Positions 26,310 through 32,985 of a DNA stretch of 44,881 nt are shown here, one piece after another. Numbering within the stretch: the first letter of the stretch is position 1; every line of letters starts with the position of its first letter. Below the pieces are notes generated by a model, which ran no database searches, was not told the origin of the DNA, and was given only the letters and a program-made list of their open reading frames with translations. The stretch is taken from IMG/VR virus record IMGVR_UViG_3300037246_000419, positions 1 to 44,881 of that record, one strand, 5' to 3'. The position numbers were made by a program, and so were the translations under genes. The stretch is from a virus.

Positions 26310-26654
26310 CTAAAAGGTTCTTTCACAATCCTGTAGTAGTAAAGCTCTTACGGTATCAACCATCAAATCTTCCTGTTGCGGGGTGAAACGAAGTACCGAG
26401 TAACCCAGAACAACGGCAGCATTCAGCTTTTCCATGTCCTTAATGAACCCCGAACCCCTTGTATGCCTTCCATTACTCCAGACCGCTCCATCCACCTCTA
26501 CAGCCATTTTGTGAAGCGGATTGCAAAAGTCGAACCTCCAACGCCTTGTATCGTGAAACTTATACTCAGCGACCCACCCTGAAACAACATTATTTAGGAG
26601 TTTAAGTCTATGCTTCTTCGTATTCTCCGCTTCGAGCTGTTTAATTGTCGCCAT
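26310..26654 (-). CDS. PD-(D/E)XK endonuclease, Vsr/DUF559-like
   Basis: A 114-residue protein with RRWRFDFCNPLHKMAVEVDG (about 37-56): the F-D-F and V-E-V-D-G strands carry the catalytic acidic residues of the Vsr/DUF559 fold, followed by GYSVLRFTPQQ, a conserved late strand. Such enzymes nick or cut DNA. Preceded by AAGGAGCAAT; translated after a zinc-ribbon protein. Confidence 0.8.
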   Translation of the reverse strand: MATIKQLEAENTKKHRLKLLNNVVSGWVAEYKFHDTRRWRFDFCNPLHKMAVEVDGAVWSNGRHTRGSGFIKDMEKLNAAVVLGYSVLRFTPQQEDLMVDTVRALLLQDCERTF

Positions 26655-26662
26655 ATTGCTCC

Positions 26663-26839
26663 TTAGGCATCTCTTCGGTGTTCATGGTCTACCTCCGTTA
26701 TTACCTTCCACCCCTTACACTTGTTTTTGCAAACAGACCTGCTCACTCCGGGATTGTGATACCATATTATCTTGCTCCCGCAATCAGGACACGCTTCTTT
26801 ATTCTCTTCGGTTGATTTAGTGGTCTCTTCTCTATCCAT
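26663..26839 (-). CDS. Zinc-ribbon protein (58 aa)
   Basis: Residues 17-20 CPDC and 37-41 CKNKC form a zinc ribbon, with a charged N-terminus and a C-terminus ending EVDHEHRRDA. ATG overlaps the stop of the preceding membrane protein gene. GGTGGAT precedes it. Confidence 0.7.
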   Translation of the reverse strand: MDREETTKSTEENKEACPDCGSKIIWYHNPGVSRSVCKNKCKGWKVITEVDHEHRRDA

Positions 26840-26996
26840 TATCCACCTCTCTCTCTATCCATCCTCTACCCTTGCAGACTTCACATATTCTGCATCTTTT
26901 CTTAAGGCGATGATTTAATACCATTGCTATAGCGATACCAACGACCGCCGCACCTCCACACCATAAAACCGCGAAACAAAGAGCTTCTATGTTCAT
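26832..26996 (-). CDS. Membrane microprotein with Cys cluster (54 aa)
   Basis: Starts MNIEALCFAVLWCGGAAVVG, a membrane segment through about residue 27, then RCRICEVCKGRGWIE, a C-x2-C-x2-C pattern with the CxxCxGxG-like look of DnaJ zinc motifs. ATGA overlap with the upstream gene and overlap with the downstream zinc-ribbon gene. Confidence 0.7.
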   Translation of the reverse strand: MNIEALCFAVLWCGGAAVVGIAIAMVLNHRLKKRCRICEVCKGRGWIEREVDNG

Positions 26997-27388
26997 TCTT
27001 TCACCTCTAAGGCTCTAAGAGCTTCACAAACACCACATCTTATCTGCTCATCGTTAGGTTCGCAGAAGTGATTGTCTAATACGCTTTGTGCAAACCTCTC
27101 GTACTCCTCTACTCGCTTATTTGCCTTATCGAGCAGGGATTGAAGGTCTTGTTTCTTAATTATATTTTCATCGCCGCGTTTTAGCGTGTCATCTAACCAT
27201 CCATCGGTAGTTCCTCTCTCTTTCTTTAACCTCTCCACTTCTGCGACCAGCTCGTTATTCCTCTGGTGCGCCTCTCCTAGCCTCTGTGTGGTTAGGGCGT
27301 GGGCTTCCTTCTCTTTGACAACCTCGGCTTGGAATCTTCTTATCTCTGCCCCTAAATGATTAATAGCCTTTTCGCTCTTTTCACTCAT
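26993..27388 (-). CDS. Coiled-coil protein
   Basis: A 131-residue protein; start at ATG 27388 after GGGGGGTAGGT. Residues 5-110 are nearly continuous coiled coil (INHLGAEIRRFQAEVVKEKEA, NELVAEVERLKKE), ending with two Cys pairs-like elements (CEPNDEQIRCGVC). Function unknown; oligomerisation expected. Confidence 0.7.
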   Translation of the reverse strand: MSEKSEKAINHLGAEIRRFQAEVVKEKEAHALTTQRLGEAHQRNNELVAEVERLKKERGTTDGWLDDTLKRGDENIIKKQDLQSLLDKANKRVEEYERFAQSVLDNHFCEPNDEQIRCGVCEALRALEVKE

Positions 27389-27390
27389 AC

Positions 27391-27423
27391 CTACCCCCCT
27401 CTGTTTAGTCTGGGAAAGTTCAT
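27391..27423 (-). CDS. 10-codon ORF over an intergenic motif
   Basis: Encodes MNFPRLNRGG. Its ATG overlaps the stop of the 33-residue gene upstream (TCATGA). It spans the recurrent TTCCCAGA motif and ribosome site of the next gene, so it may be a translational relay rather than a functional peptide. Confidence 0.25.
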   Translation of the reverse strand: MNFPRLNRGG

Positions 27424-27521
27424 GACCACGCTCCTCTGTGACTCCAAAAGACAAGATAGCTTGTTGAATATCTAGCTTCTATTGGGAGCTTAAAACATCC
27501 TGCACTAATATAATTCTTCAT
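27420..27521 (-). CDS. 33-residue microprotein
   Basis: Begins MKNYISAGCFKLPIEARYST and ends WSHRGAWS. ATG overlaps the stop of the HNH-AP2 gene (ATGA) and GGGGGGCT is directly upstream. No family recognised; overlap and ribosome site are the evidence. Confidence 0.5.
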   Translation of the reverse strand: MKNYISAGCFKLPIEARYSTSYLVFWSHRGAWS

Positions 27522-27997
27522 AGCCCCCCTTTTATCTCATTCAGGCAAGCGAATTCTCCATGATATTCAATGGCTGCTTTATTGTAAATCCTCGCTGCTT
27601 CATGCTTACAATCATAGCGTCCCAAATGAAGTCTTTGACCAGAAATGCAAATCTGCACTTGCCACTTACCGTCCGTATGCCAACTCACACCCTTATAGCC
27701 TGACTTATTATTGCTTTGCTTTGTTTTATTTCTACAGTTTTCCACTCTATTACAAAGACGAAGATTGCATTTCCTATTGTCTAGTGTATCTCTATTTATA
27801 TGGTCAACCTCTAGTCCTCTTGGTGCATCCAAAATGATTCTATGCATCAATATAACTTCCCGCTTACCCTTTCCTCTCGGCCCATTCCTCCTTGCATCTC
27901 CCTTAGCATTATAATGCCATTTAAACTTATCTAGTCTTTCAAAATCTTCATCATCGACCAATGCTACTTTACCTTGCGTAAGCTGGATTTCTTTCAT
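27518..27997 (-). CDS. HNH homing endonuclease with AP2 DNA-binding domain
   Basis: A 159-residue free-standing homing endonuclease. The HNH core includes LMHRIILDAPRGLEVDHINRDTLDNRK and NLRLCNRVENCRNK; the C-terminal AP2-type DNA-binding domain is SGYKGVSWHTDGKWQVQI to LHLGRYD and ends with IEYHGEFACLNEI. It shares N-terminus MKEIQLTQGKVALVDDEDFE with the paralogue at 42544. Selfish elements of this type insert between genes and cut sites lacking them. Confidence 0.9.
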   Translation of the reverse strand: MKEIQLTQGKVALVDDEDFERLDKFKWHYNAKGDARRNGPRGKGKREVILMHRIILDAPRGLEVDHINRDTLDNRKCNLRLCNRVENCRNKTKQSNNKSGYKGVSWHTDGKWQVQICISGQRLHLGRYDCKHEAARIYNKAAIEYHGEFACLNEIKGGL

Positions 27998-28194
27998 GTA
28001 CCCTCCTGAAAGCGGCCTTTTATTCCATTGGCTTTATTGTAATTGCGTACCCTCTCTTGATATTCTTTTGCTTTTATAGCTCTCTTCCACTTGGAATTTT
28101 CACTACCACACCCAGGGCATCTTCTACTATGCTCATCCATGTGGCGGAAGGTGTGGGAACAGTCAAGGCACAAGTATAATCTAGGAGTTTTCAA
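27994..28194 (-). CDS. Zinc-ribbon protein (TTG start)
   Basis: A 66-residue protein with CLDCSHTFRHMDEHSRRCPGCGS: two Cys pairs around a His-containing loop, followed by basic helix (KWKRAIKAKEYQERVRNYNK). The start is TTG with a four-base TTGA overlap on the previous stop. Confidence 0.7.
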   Translation of the reverse strand: MKTPRLYLCLDCSHTFRHMDEHSRRCPGCGSENSKWKRAIKAKEYQERVRNYNKANGIKGRFQEGT

Positions 28195-28421
28195 AACTTA
28201 ACCTCTACACCTTTTTTGTCAGGGAAATGCTCCTTTAACAACTTATCTAATCTATCACGGCACTGTTCACAAAAATCTTCATATATCCTGCTTGTACCAT
28301 AATAAATAGCCTCTCCAAAAGAAGTAACCGTGTCCTGCCTGTTCTCATTTGCCCCGGAATTATAACTTTCATACCGTACCCCGCATAAATCACAATAAAG
28401 CTCTGTAGTTTTCTTTCTCAT
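28191..28421 (-). CDS. Small protein with two Cys pairs
   Basis: A 76-residue protein with YCDLCGVRYE at residues 9-18 and FCEQCRDRLDKLL near 50-62, forming a probable zinc site. RBS GGAGGTAGGGGAT. Some similarity in layout to phage zinc-binding regulators; specific function unknown. Confidence 0.7.
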   Translation of the reverse strand: MRKKTTELYCDLCGVRYESYNSGANENRQDTVTSFGEAIYYGTSRIYEDFCEQCRDRLDKLLKEHFPDKKGVEVKF

Positions 28422-28438
28422 ATCCCCTACCTCCTTAA

Positions 28439-28618
28439 TCAGTCCTTGTGAATCTTTGTTATTGCGTCTACTTCGTCTATAAAAGCTTTTAATTGTTCTG
28501 GGGTTTTCACCTGCTGATAATTGTATTTCTCAATCAACCTTCCCAGATACTTCAGCATTGAGTACTTTCTAAGGTCACACAGTGTAGCTTCGTTTATAAT
28601 ATCGCCTATCTTTGCCAT
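28439..28618 (-). CDS. 59-residue helical protein
   Basis: Begins MAKIGDIINEATLCDLRKYS and continues as helical, ending ITKIHKD. Ribosome site GAGAGGTATGACTA. It fills the gap between the DnaB-side and the zinc-binding genes, in the same strand and spacing as its neighbours. No family recognised. Confidence 0.6.
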   Translation of the reverse strand: MAKIGDIINEATLCDLRKYSMLKYLGRLIEKYNYQQVKTPEQLKAFIDEVDAITKIHKD

Positions 28619-28636
28619 TAGTCATACCTCTCTGTT

Positions 28637-28807
28637 TCATCTGGGAATTTCGATACTTTCCACATAACTGATGTCTTCGCTTACAATCTTCACATCTCTA
28701 ACAACACTCCTAGCGTCATTGCATATCAGATTTTTAGCTTGTTCTTCAGTGTCGGCCTCAACCATGTAGACTTTAGTAACAATTCTTTTTATTGTCCACA
28801 GTTTCAT
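28637..28807 (-). CDS. 56-residue protein, function unknown
   Basis: Begins MKLWTIKRIVTKVYMVEADT and ends VESIEIPR. Preceded by AGGAGGGGTGAT, one of the strongest ribosome sites here. An alpha/beta pattern; the gene ends in the recurrent TTCCCAGAT motif. Family not recognised. Confidence 0.65.
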   Translation of the reverse strand: MKLWTIKRIVTKVYMVEADTEEQAKNLICNDARSVVRDVKIVSEDISYVESIEIPR

Positions 28808-28818
28808 ATCACCCCTCC

Positions 28819-30141
28819 TTAGTCATACCTCTTCTCTAGGTTATCGAACCGTATATACTCAGCAGTCCACCTTAACTCTACCGAGCCAGTTGCTCCATTT
28901 CTATGTTTTTCGACCATTACTTCTGCTATGCCGGGTTTTTTGCTCTCATGTTTAGTATAATATTCATCCCTGAACACAAACATAATTACATCCGCATCTT
29001 GCTCTAAGGCTCCTGACTCCCTCAAATCTGACAACATAGGCTTATGGTCGCCTCCTCTTGTTTCCACCGCCCTAGAGAGCTGTGAGACGGCTACAACAGG
29101 AATCTCTAACTCTATCGCTAAGGCTTTCAGGTTGCCGGAGATGATTTCAAGCTCTTGGTTACGTGATATGCCTCTAATATTCTCTCTCATCAACTGCAAG
29201 TGGTCGATAAAAATAATATCCAGCCCGCCGTCTACTTTCATCTTTCTGGCTTGTCGGCAAATATTAATCGAACTTCTGGAAGAATCGTCTATCCGTATTG
29301 ATGAATTATAGATGTGATTACCAAACGTAGTCATTTTGGCATAGTCGGTGTCTTCTAGCTTCCCATCCCTAAATCTTGTGGTGTCTATCTTTGTCTGGTT
29401 AGCGCACATATTCTTAACCAACTGCTTCCGTCCTACTTCGATAGAGAATATACCTACTCGCTTTCCCTGAAAAGCTATATTTAAAGCTATCTGCACAGAT
29501 AATGCAGTCTTTCCCATTGACGGTCTACCAGCAATCAAGATAAGGTCGGTATCCTGAAAACCGCCCAAGACGCTATCCAGAACGCTCAAACCAGTAGTTA
29601 TACCTGTTGGGCTACCTTTCCGTCTCTCAAAGTCTGCCTCAACGTCTTTCAGCAGGTCACTTGCCTCACTGTATGTCTGGCTTACCATATGGTTTGACCG
29701 AATAAACCCTTGTTGGGCTAAGTTTATTAACTCATCTGCTGTGTGATTAACCGAGTAAGCGTTGTCTATAAGGCTTTTAGCTTGGTGTATTAAATGCCTT
29801 CGGATTGACTTATCACGGACTATCCCCGCATAATACTCAATATTCGTAGCACTCGGAGTTATCTCGGTCAATACACCTATATACCCTAACCCACCAACAG
29901 GCTTTAAGTCTTTTTCATCAACAATATCCGAAACCGTTATAATATCAATAGGCTTTCTTCTGTGATAGAGGTCACAGAACGTGCTGAATAAAACTTGGTG
30001 GGCTTTGGAGTGAAAAGCCCTGCCATCAGGAGATAGAATATCCAACGCTCGGTCTATTGAGCTATTGTCCATCAAGATGCTTCCAAGAACAGATTGCTCA
30101 GCTTCTTGGTTGTACGGTAGTTCCTTTATCTCTGCATTCAT
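28819..30141 (-). CDS. dnaB: Replicative DNA helicase, DnaB family
   Basis: A 440-residue helicase. N-terminal domain residues 10-115 (NQEAEQSVLGSILMD), linker, and RecA-like C-terminal domain with Walker A GRPSMGKTA (205-213), catalytic Glu in SIEVGRKQ, Walker B LDIIFIDHLQLM (307-318), and SQLSRAVE and DLRESGALEQDADVIMFVFR motifs. It unwinds DNA at the phage fork, probably loaded by the upstream organiser protein; no phage polymerase is seen, so host polymerase must be used. Confidence 0.96.
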   Translation of the reverse strand: MNAEIKELPYNQEAEQSVLGSILMDNSSIDRALDILSPDGRAFHSKAHQVLFSTFCDLYHRRKPIDIITVSDIVDEKDLKPVGGLGYIGVLTEITPSATNIEYYAGIVRDKSIRRHLIHQAKSLIDNAYSVNHTADELINLAQQGFIRSNHMVSQTYSEASDLLKDVEADFERRKGSPTGITTGLSVLDSVLGGFQDTDLILIAGRPSMGKTALSVQIALNIAFQGKRVGIFSIEVGRKQLVKNMCANQTKIDTTRFRDGKLEDTDYAKMTTFGNHIYNSSIRIDDSSRSSINICRQARKMKVDGGLDIIFIDHLQLMRENIRGISRNQELEIISGNLKALAIELEIPVVAVSQLSRAVETRGGDHKPMLSDLRESGALEQDADVIMFVFRDEYYTKHESKKPGIAEVMVEKHRNGATGSVELRWTAEYIRFDNLEKRYD

Positions 30142-30889
30142 CGCATTTCCCTCCGAAGATACTTATATATTCTGTAGTGCCACATACCTTACATGGCTGT
30201 TTAGTTGTAGGTATAGGGCTTGTGCCGTTACCACCTTGTTTATTTTCAGACCACTTTAGTATTGCGTGGTAGTGGGATGTGTAACCATAATTCTTAAGCA
30301 TCATGCCGTTAGATAAAGTCTCTACCCACTCTTTAGCTCCAGCTTCTCCAAATTTCTTTTTTAGACTTTCTTTTTCTTTATCTGTGAGTAATACATTTTT
30401 ATTTGTGCCATATTTCTTTTTTTTCTGTTTTCCTGTCTCTTCTTCTGTTCCTGCTTCTGTTTCTGTTTCTGGTTTCAAAAGGACTAAGTTTAGGCTATTC
30501 ACAAGCTCTTTAGCAAGTCCTTCGTAAGTATCTAAAAAGACTTGTATAAGTTGTGTTCTTGGTAGGTTGTTTAGTAACTTAACTGCTGCCTTCTTCTGGT
30601 TTGGGTTCGTTATAGGATTGTGTCTCAAAAAGTTGACGATAAAGAGAACCTTTAAGGTCTTGTCGTATTGGATAAGCTCACTATCACAGAGAGCTTTTAA
30701 GTCTTTACCGAAGTCTTTATTTGAGATATTCAAATCTTCACAGGCATAACCAGCTTTAAGGACATACATTCCCACCAAGTTGTTATGTGGTGAAGTTAAG
30801 ACATAGAAGAATAACCTCTGTTGCATCGGGGTTAAGGCTATAAACTTTTCATCATTCCAGATTTTAGATTCTATTTTCTGGTATCTCAT
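30098..30889 (-). CDS. Replication organiser / helicase loader-like protein
   Basis: A 263-residue protein overlapping dnaB. Residues 1-105 form a winged-helix-like N-terminal region (KIESKIWNDEKFIALTPMQQRLFFYVLTS) typical of phage replication initiators; a Lys/Glu-rich linker follows, and the C-terminus has CKVCGTTEYISIFGGKCDEC, a zinc finger. It probably binds the origin and recruits DnaB. ATGA overlap with the nuclease gene upstream. Confidence 0.8.
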   Translation of the reverse strand: MRYQKIESKIWNDEKFIALTPMQQRLFFYVLTSPHNNLVGMYVLKAGYACEDLNISNKDFGKDLKALCDSELIQYDKTLKVLFIVNFLRHNPITNPNQKKAAVKLLNNLPRTQLIQVFLDTYEGLAKELVNSLNLVLLKPETETEAGTEEETGKQKKKKYGTNKNVLLTDKEKESLKKKFGEAGAKEWVETLSNGMMLKNYGYTSHYHAILKWSENKQGGNGTSPIPTTKQPCKVCGTTEYISIFGGKCDECRDKGTTVQPRS

Positions 30890-31464
30890 AATATTTTAGA
30901 CCAATCCTCTTTCCGAGCTTTTTTAAAACTTCTTATATACTTTGGAAAGAAACTTTCTTTCAGTCTCTCTAAGGATTTAAAGTTTTCATCTGTATTAATC
31001 CATCCAGAAGATTCTTCAAAAGAGATTCCGTTTTTCAGGTTAAAATCAAAGTGCCAACACTTAACCCATTTTATTTGGTCTATGGCAAAACAAATATCTC
31101 CCGAAGCATAATCTTTACCTATAAGAATACCCTTTACTTTGATATTTTCATAAGTAGACCAGCGTTGTTTTTCTCTGATAGACAGGAATCTTTCAACTCC
31201 CCTTTTATACCTGCATAATTGGCCTAATGCCGTAAAGTCAATAAGCCCCTTTTTTAATTCAACAATAGTTATTGTGACATCTGGGTATTGTTCGTGTTTG
31301 TTTGGTGAGTAACTAGGTTCTATTTCGACATATAGTAAATCGATTATTCCATATCCATCTAAATTTACTTGCCTAAAGCACTTGCCGTAAATCTCTAAAG
31401 GGTTCTTGCCTGTTTTTAAAGCAAACAAATAATCTTCTAGTTCTTTCTCGCTAATCTCAGCCAT
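30886..31464 (-). CDS. PD-(D/E)XK nuclease
   Basis: A 192-residue nuclease; start at ATG 31464 after AAAGGAGGTTGGTA. Catalytic layout visible: helix SEKELEDYL, Asp42 in GIIDLLYV, Glu69-x-Lys71 in TITIVELKKG, and Gln82 in LGQLCRYKRG: the E-D-ExK-Q signature of the NucS/RecB-type superfamily. First gene of the replication set, preceded by a structured RNA and a promoter, so expression may be controlled. Could process branched DNA or host DNA; target unknown. Confidence 0.82.
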   Translation of the reverse strand: MAEISEKELEDYLFALKTGKNPLEIYGKCFRQVNLDGYGIIDLLYVEIEPSYSPNKHEQYPDVTITIVELKKGLIDFTALGQLCRYKRGVERFLSIREKQRWSTYENIKVKGILIGKDYASGDICFAIDQIKWVKCWHFDFNLKNGISFEESSGWINTDENFKSLERLKESFFPKYIRSFKKARKEDWSKIL

Positions 31465-31589
31465 TACCAACCTCCTTTAAACGCACAAAAGCCCCTGCAA
31501 GGTGGGAAGACAGGTACAATGCAACCTGACCCAGAGCGAACTGGCCTTACAGAGGCTTTTGTAAATTCAAATGTGATTGGGTGTTTCAT
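31464..31589 (-). CDS. 41-residue ORF overlapping a structured RNA
   Basis: Reads MKHPITFEFTKASVRPVRSG then SGCIVPVFPPCRGFCAFKGGW. ATG is preceded by AGAGGAGCTAAACA and its stop shares a base with the next start. However most codons lie within a very stable stem-loop structure on the same strand (31485-31562), so either this is a leader peptide of a regulatory RNA or the coding capacity is secondary. Confidence 0.45.
   Translation of the reverse strand: MKHPITFEFTKASVRPVRSGSGCIVPVFPPCRGFCAFKGGW
31485..31562 (-). ncRNA. Three-way-junction structured RNA candidate
   Basis: On the minus strand, outer helix P1 is 18 bp (31545-31562 with 31485-31502). On that strand it has no mismatch, only two G-U pairs; on the plus strand these become C-A mismatches, so RNA pairing favours the minus strand. 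Inside are hairpin P2 (CCAG/CUGG, loop UUCGCU; 31531-31544), a 2-base linker, hairpin P3 (CAGGU/ACCUG, loop UGCAUUGU; 31511-31528) and an 8-base linker UCUUCCCA. The linker's CCCA could pair with UGGG of P2 as an alternative fold. It lies about 60 bases after a predicted start site and just before the ribosome site of the nuclease gene. Confidence 0.65.
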
Positions 31590-31631
31590 TGTTTAGCTCC
31601 TCTTCCCAAAGGATTAAGTTGTTAAGGTTCT

Positions 31632-31660
31632 AGTATACGCTCGTTATCAGGGAAAGTCAA
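31632..31660 (-). promoter_or_regulatory. Sigma70-type promoter
   Basis: TTGACT (-35, 31655-31660) and TATACT (-10, 31632-31637) are separated by exactly 17 bases on the minus strand. Each box differs from the consensus at one position. It would start transcription near 31625, upstream of the structured RNA, nuclease, replication organiser and dnaB genes. Confidence 0.75.
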
Positions 31661-31665
31661 ACTAA

Positions 31666-31992
31666 TTACAAGCGACCTTCCCCTTTACAATTACTACAAG
31701 TACTTACGCTATAATGACTTGGGCCGCAACCCTCCGTGATAGTCCCCTCACCCTTACATTCTTTGCAGGTTCTCTTGTATCTCTCTTTGCTCAATTCTTC
31801 TTCGAGTTCTTTAATCCTTCGACCCTCAGTACTTTCGCCAGCCCCCATACTCCTATGGTCTTCGCCGTTATATAGACTATAAGTATCTATAGCACCCTCT
31901 ACGGTATCTGCAACAGCCTCTATCTGCTCTTTAGTAGCTTTAATATCCTCATCGTCAAATGCCGTTGCTATACATTCACTCCAGTAATCCAT
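31666..31992 (-). CDS. Protein with DnaJ-like zinc motif
   Basis: A 108-residue protein; start at ATG 31992 after AAAGGAGGATGAT. Acidic N-terminal helix (MDYWSECIATAFDDEDIKATK), coiled-coil middle, and C-terminal CKECKGEG ... CSNCKGEG, two CxxCxGxG elements that form a zinc site as in DnaJ. Function unknown, possible chaperone-like binding. Confidence 0.75.
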   Translation of the reverse strand: MDYWSECIATAFDDEDIKATKEQIEAVADTVEGAIDTYSLYNGEDHRSMGAGESTEGRRIKELEEELSKERYKRTCKECKGEGTITEGCGPSHYSVSTCSNCKGEGRL

Positions 31993-32025
31993 ATCATCCT
32001 CCTTTAAAATTCCCAGATAACGCAA

Positions 32026-32103
32026 CTAAAAAACATACTTAGTCAGTAGGAACGCCATCACAAACCCTAGAATAAAGTTTTCTATCCAGCTTAGTTCCTT
32101 CAC
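32026..32103 (-). CDS. 25-residue membrane microprotein
   Basis: GTG start preceded by AAGGAG at good spacing. Reads MKELSWIENFILGFVMAFLL followed by TKYVF: one short membrane segment with a charged N-terminus. Located directly after the tRNA-like gene on the same transcript. Confidence 0.5.
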   Translation of the reverse strand: MKELSWIENFILGFVMAFLLTKYVF

Positions 32104-32117
32104 GGCACTCCTTATTA

Positions 32118-32217
32118 TGTTCTGGAGCAGGGATTTGCACCCTGCATATCAGGCTGGTCAACACCTGACGATTTAACCTCTACCGCTTCTGCGTCTACCT
32201 ATTCCGCCACCCAGAAC
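32118..32217 (-). tRNA. Class II tRNA-like gene (Leu/Ser-type), anticodon unresolved
   Basis: On the minus strand GTTCTGGG pairs with TCCAGAAC over eight bases (last pair G-U), then TG and a D-arm GCGGAATAGGTAGACGC almost identical to bacterial tRNA-Leu. The T-arm is GCAGGG-TGCAAAT-CCCTGC (six pairs). Between them is a 44-base region with a variable-arm-like TCAGG/CCTGA hairpin and an unclear anticodon arm. CCA is not encoded. At 100 bases it is about a dozen longer than usual, with an unusually long acceptor plus T helix. It may be a functional odd tRNA or a degraded one. Confidence 0.6.
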
Positions 32218-32253
32218 CTACAGGGTATAACCTACTACAGTCTCACCCTGATG

Positions 32254-32610
32254 CTAAGTTTTTGCTGTACTCCATGATGGTGCGCCTGGTAGAGTGTCAA
32301 AAACTTTGTCTTCATCTGGGGTTTTTTCCACACACGCCGTTGGATTTAGCTCTGGTATCATATCCCTATTCCCTCTTTCCTCTGAGTCATTCACTATGAA
32401 CGGATTGCCCAGACCACTTAACAGCCAGTCCATAGACATGCCATACTTATTAGCTATCTGGAGGACTACTCCTAGAGGCATAAGACCGCGTTTTTTATAG
32501 TTAGAGAATGCCTGCGGGGTTAGTTCGAGCTTTTCCGCCACCTTGGATACGTTCTTTAGACCCGTCCCAAAGAGTATATGTTTCATTACTTCCTCAAAGT
32601 TGTTGTTCAT
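32254..32610 (-). CDS. CI-type HTH transcription regulator
   Basis: A 118-residue protein whose residues 15-70 match the phage CI-repressor HTH domain: VSKVAEKLELTPQAFSNYKKRG, then VLQIANKYGMSMDWLLSGLGNPF. The C-terminal 45 residues are polar and disordered, lacking an S24 peptidase domain, so it would not self-cleave. It is inside the early operon, not divergent from it, and no integrase is present, so it may act as a Cro-like switch. Confidence 0.85.
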   Translation of the reverse strand: MNNNFEEVMKHILFGTGLKNVSKVAEKLELTPQAFSNYKKRGLMPLGVVLQIANKYGMSMDWLLSGLGNPFIVNDSEERGNRDMIPELNPTACVEKTPDEDKVFDTLPGAPSWSTAKT

Positions 32611-32801
32611 TTCTTACCTCCCATAATTTTATTCCAACTTTCAATGGCTTCTCTCTCTGTTTTTCTGGACGGGCCAACCCAGCAAGTGTTCATATAACCA
32701 CCACCCATACCTCTCGTACAGTAAACAAAAACCCCAGAAGGGCCAGCACCCTCACTATCAAATACAGCCTTCCTTCCACACCTACAGTTAGATATTTTCA
32801 T
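32607..32801 (-). CDS. Lar-like restriction alleviation zinc protein
   Basis: A 64-residue protein with NCRCGRKAVF at the N-terminus, a VYCTRG...CWVG second site and the conserved ending RKTEREAIESWNKIM. This matches the small Lar-type proteins that modulate host type I restriction-modification, though with a slightly changed Cys layout. Function is inferred from the family. Confidence 0.7.
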   Translation of the reverse strand: MKISNCRCGRKAVFDSEGAGPSGVFVYCTRGMGGGYMNTCWVGPSRKTEREAIESWNKIMGGKK

Positions 32802-32985
32802 TCCTTAACCTCCCATCGTTTTTTCCAGCAACATTAACTATCTCCATAAAGTAGTAACATTTGCCCGACACTTTGTTGTAACGAAAATCGCTGTAACTCT
32901 GATAGTTACTTGCTTTTGCCATATATCTGTAGCATTCCAGTTTTATCGGGCAATCTTTTCCCAAACACATACTTATATCAGGCAT
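32788..32985 (-). CDS. 65-residue Cys protein, paralogue of the one at 26123
   Basis: Reads MPDISMCLGKDCPIKLECYR followed by YMAKASNYQSYSDFRYNKVSGKCYYF. Four Cys at the same places as in the 53-residue relative. Eleven residues extra at the C-terminus. The pair shows duplication within the early operon; a small zinc-binding role is likely. Confidence 0.75.
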   Translation of the reverse strand: MPDISMCLGKDCPIKLECYRYMAKASNYQSYSDFRYNKVSGKCYYFMEIVNVAGKNDGRLRNENI

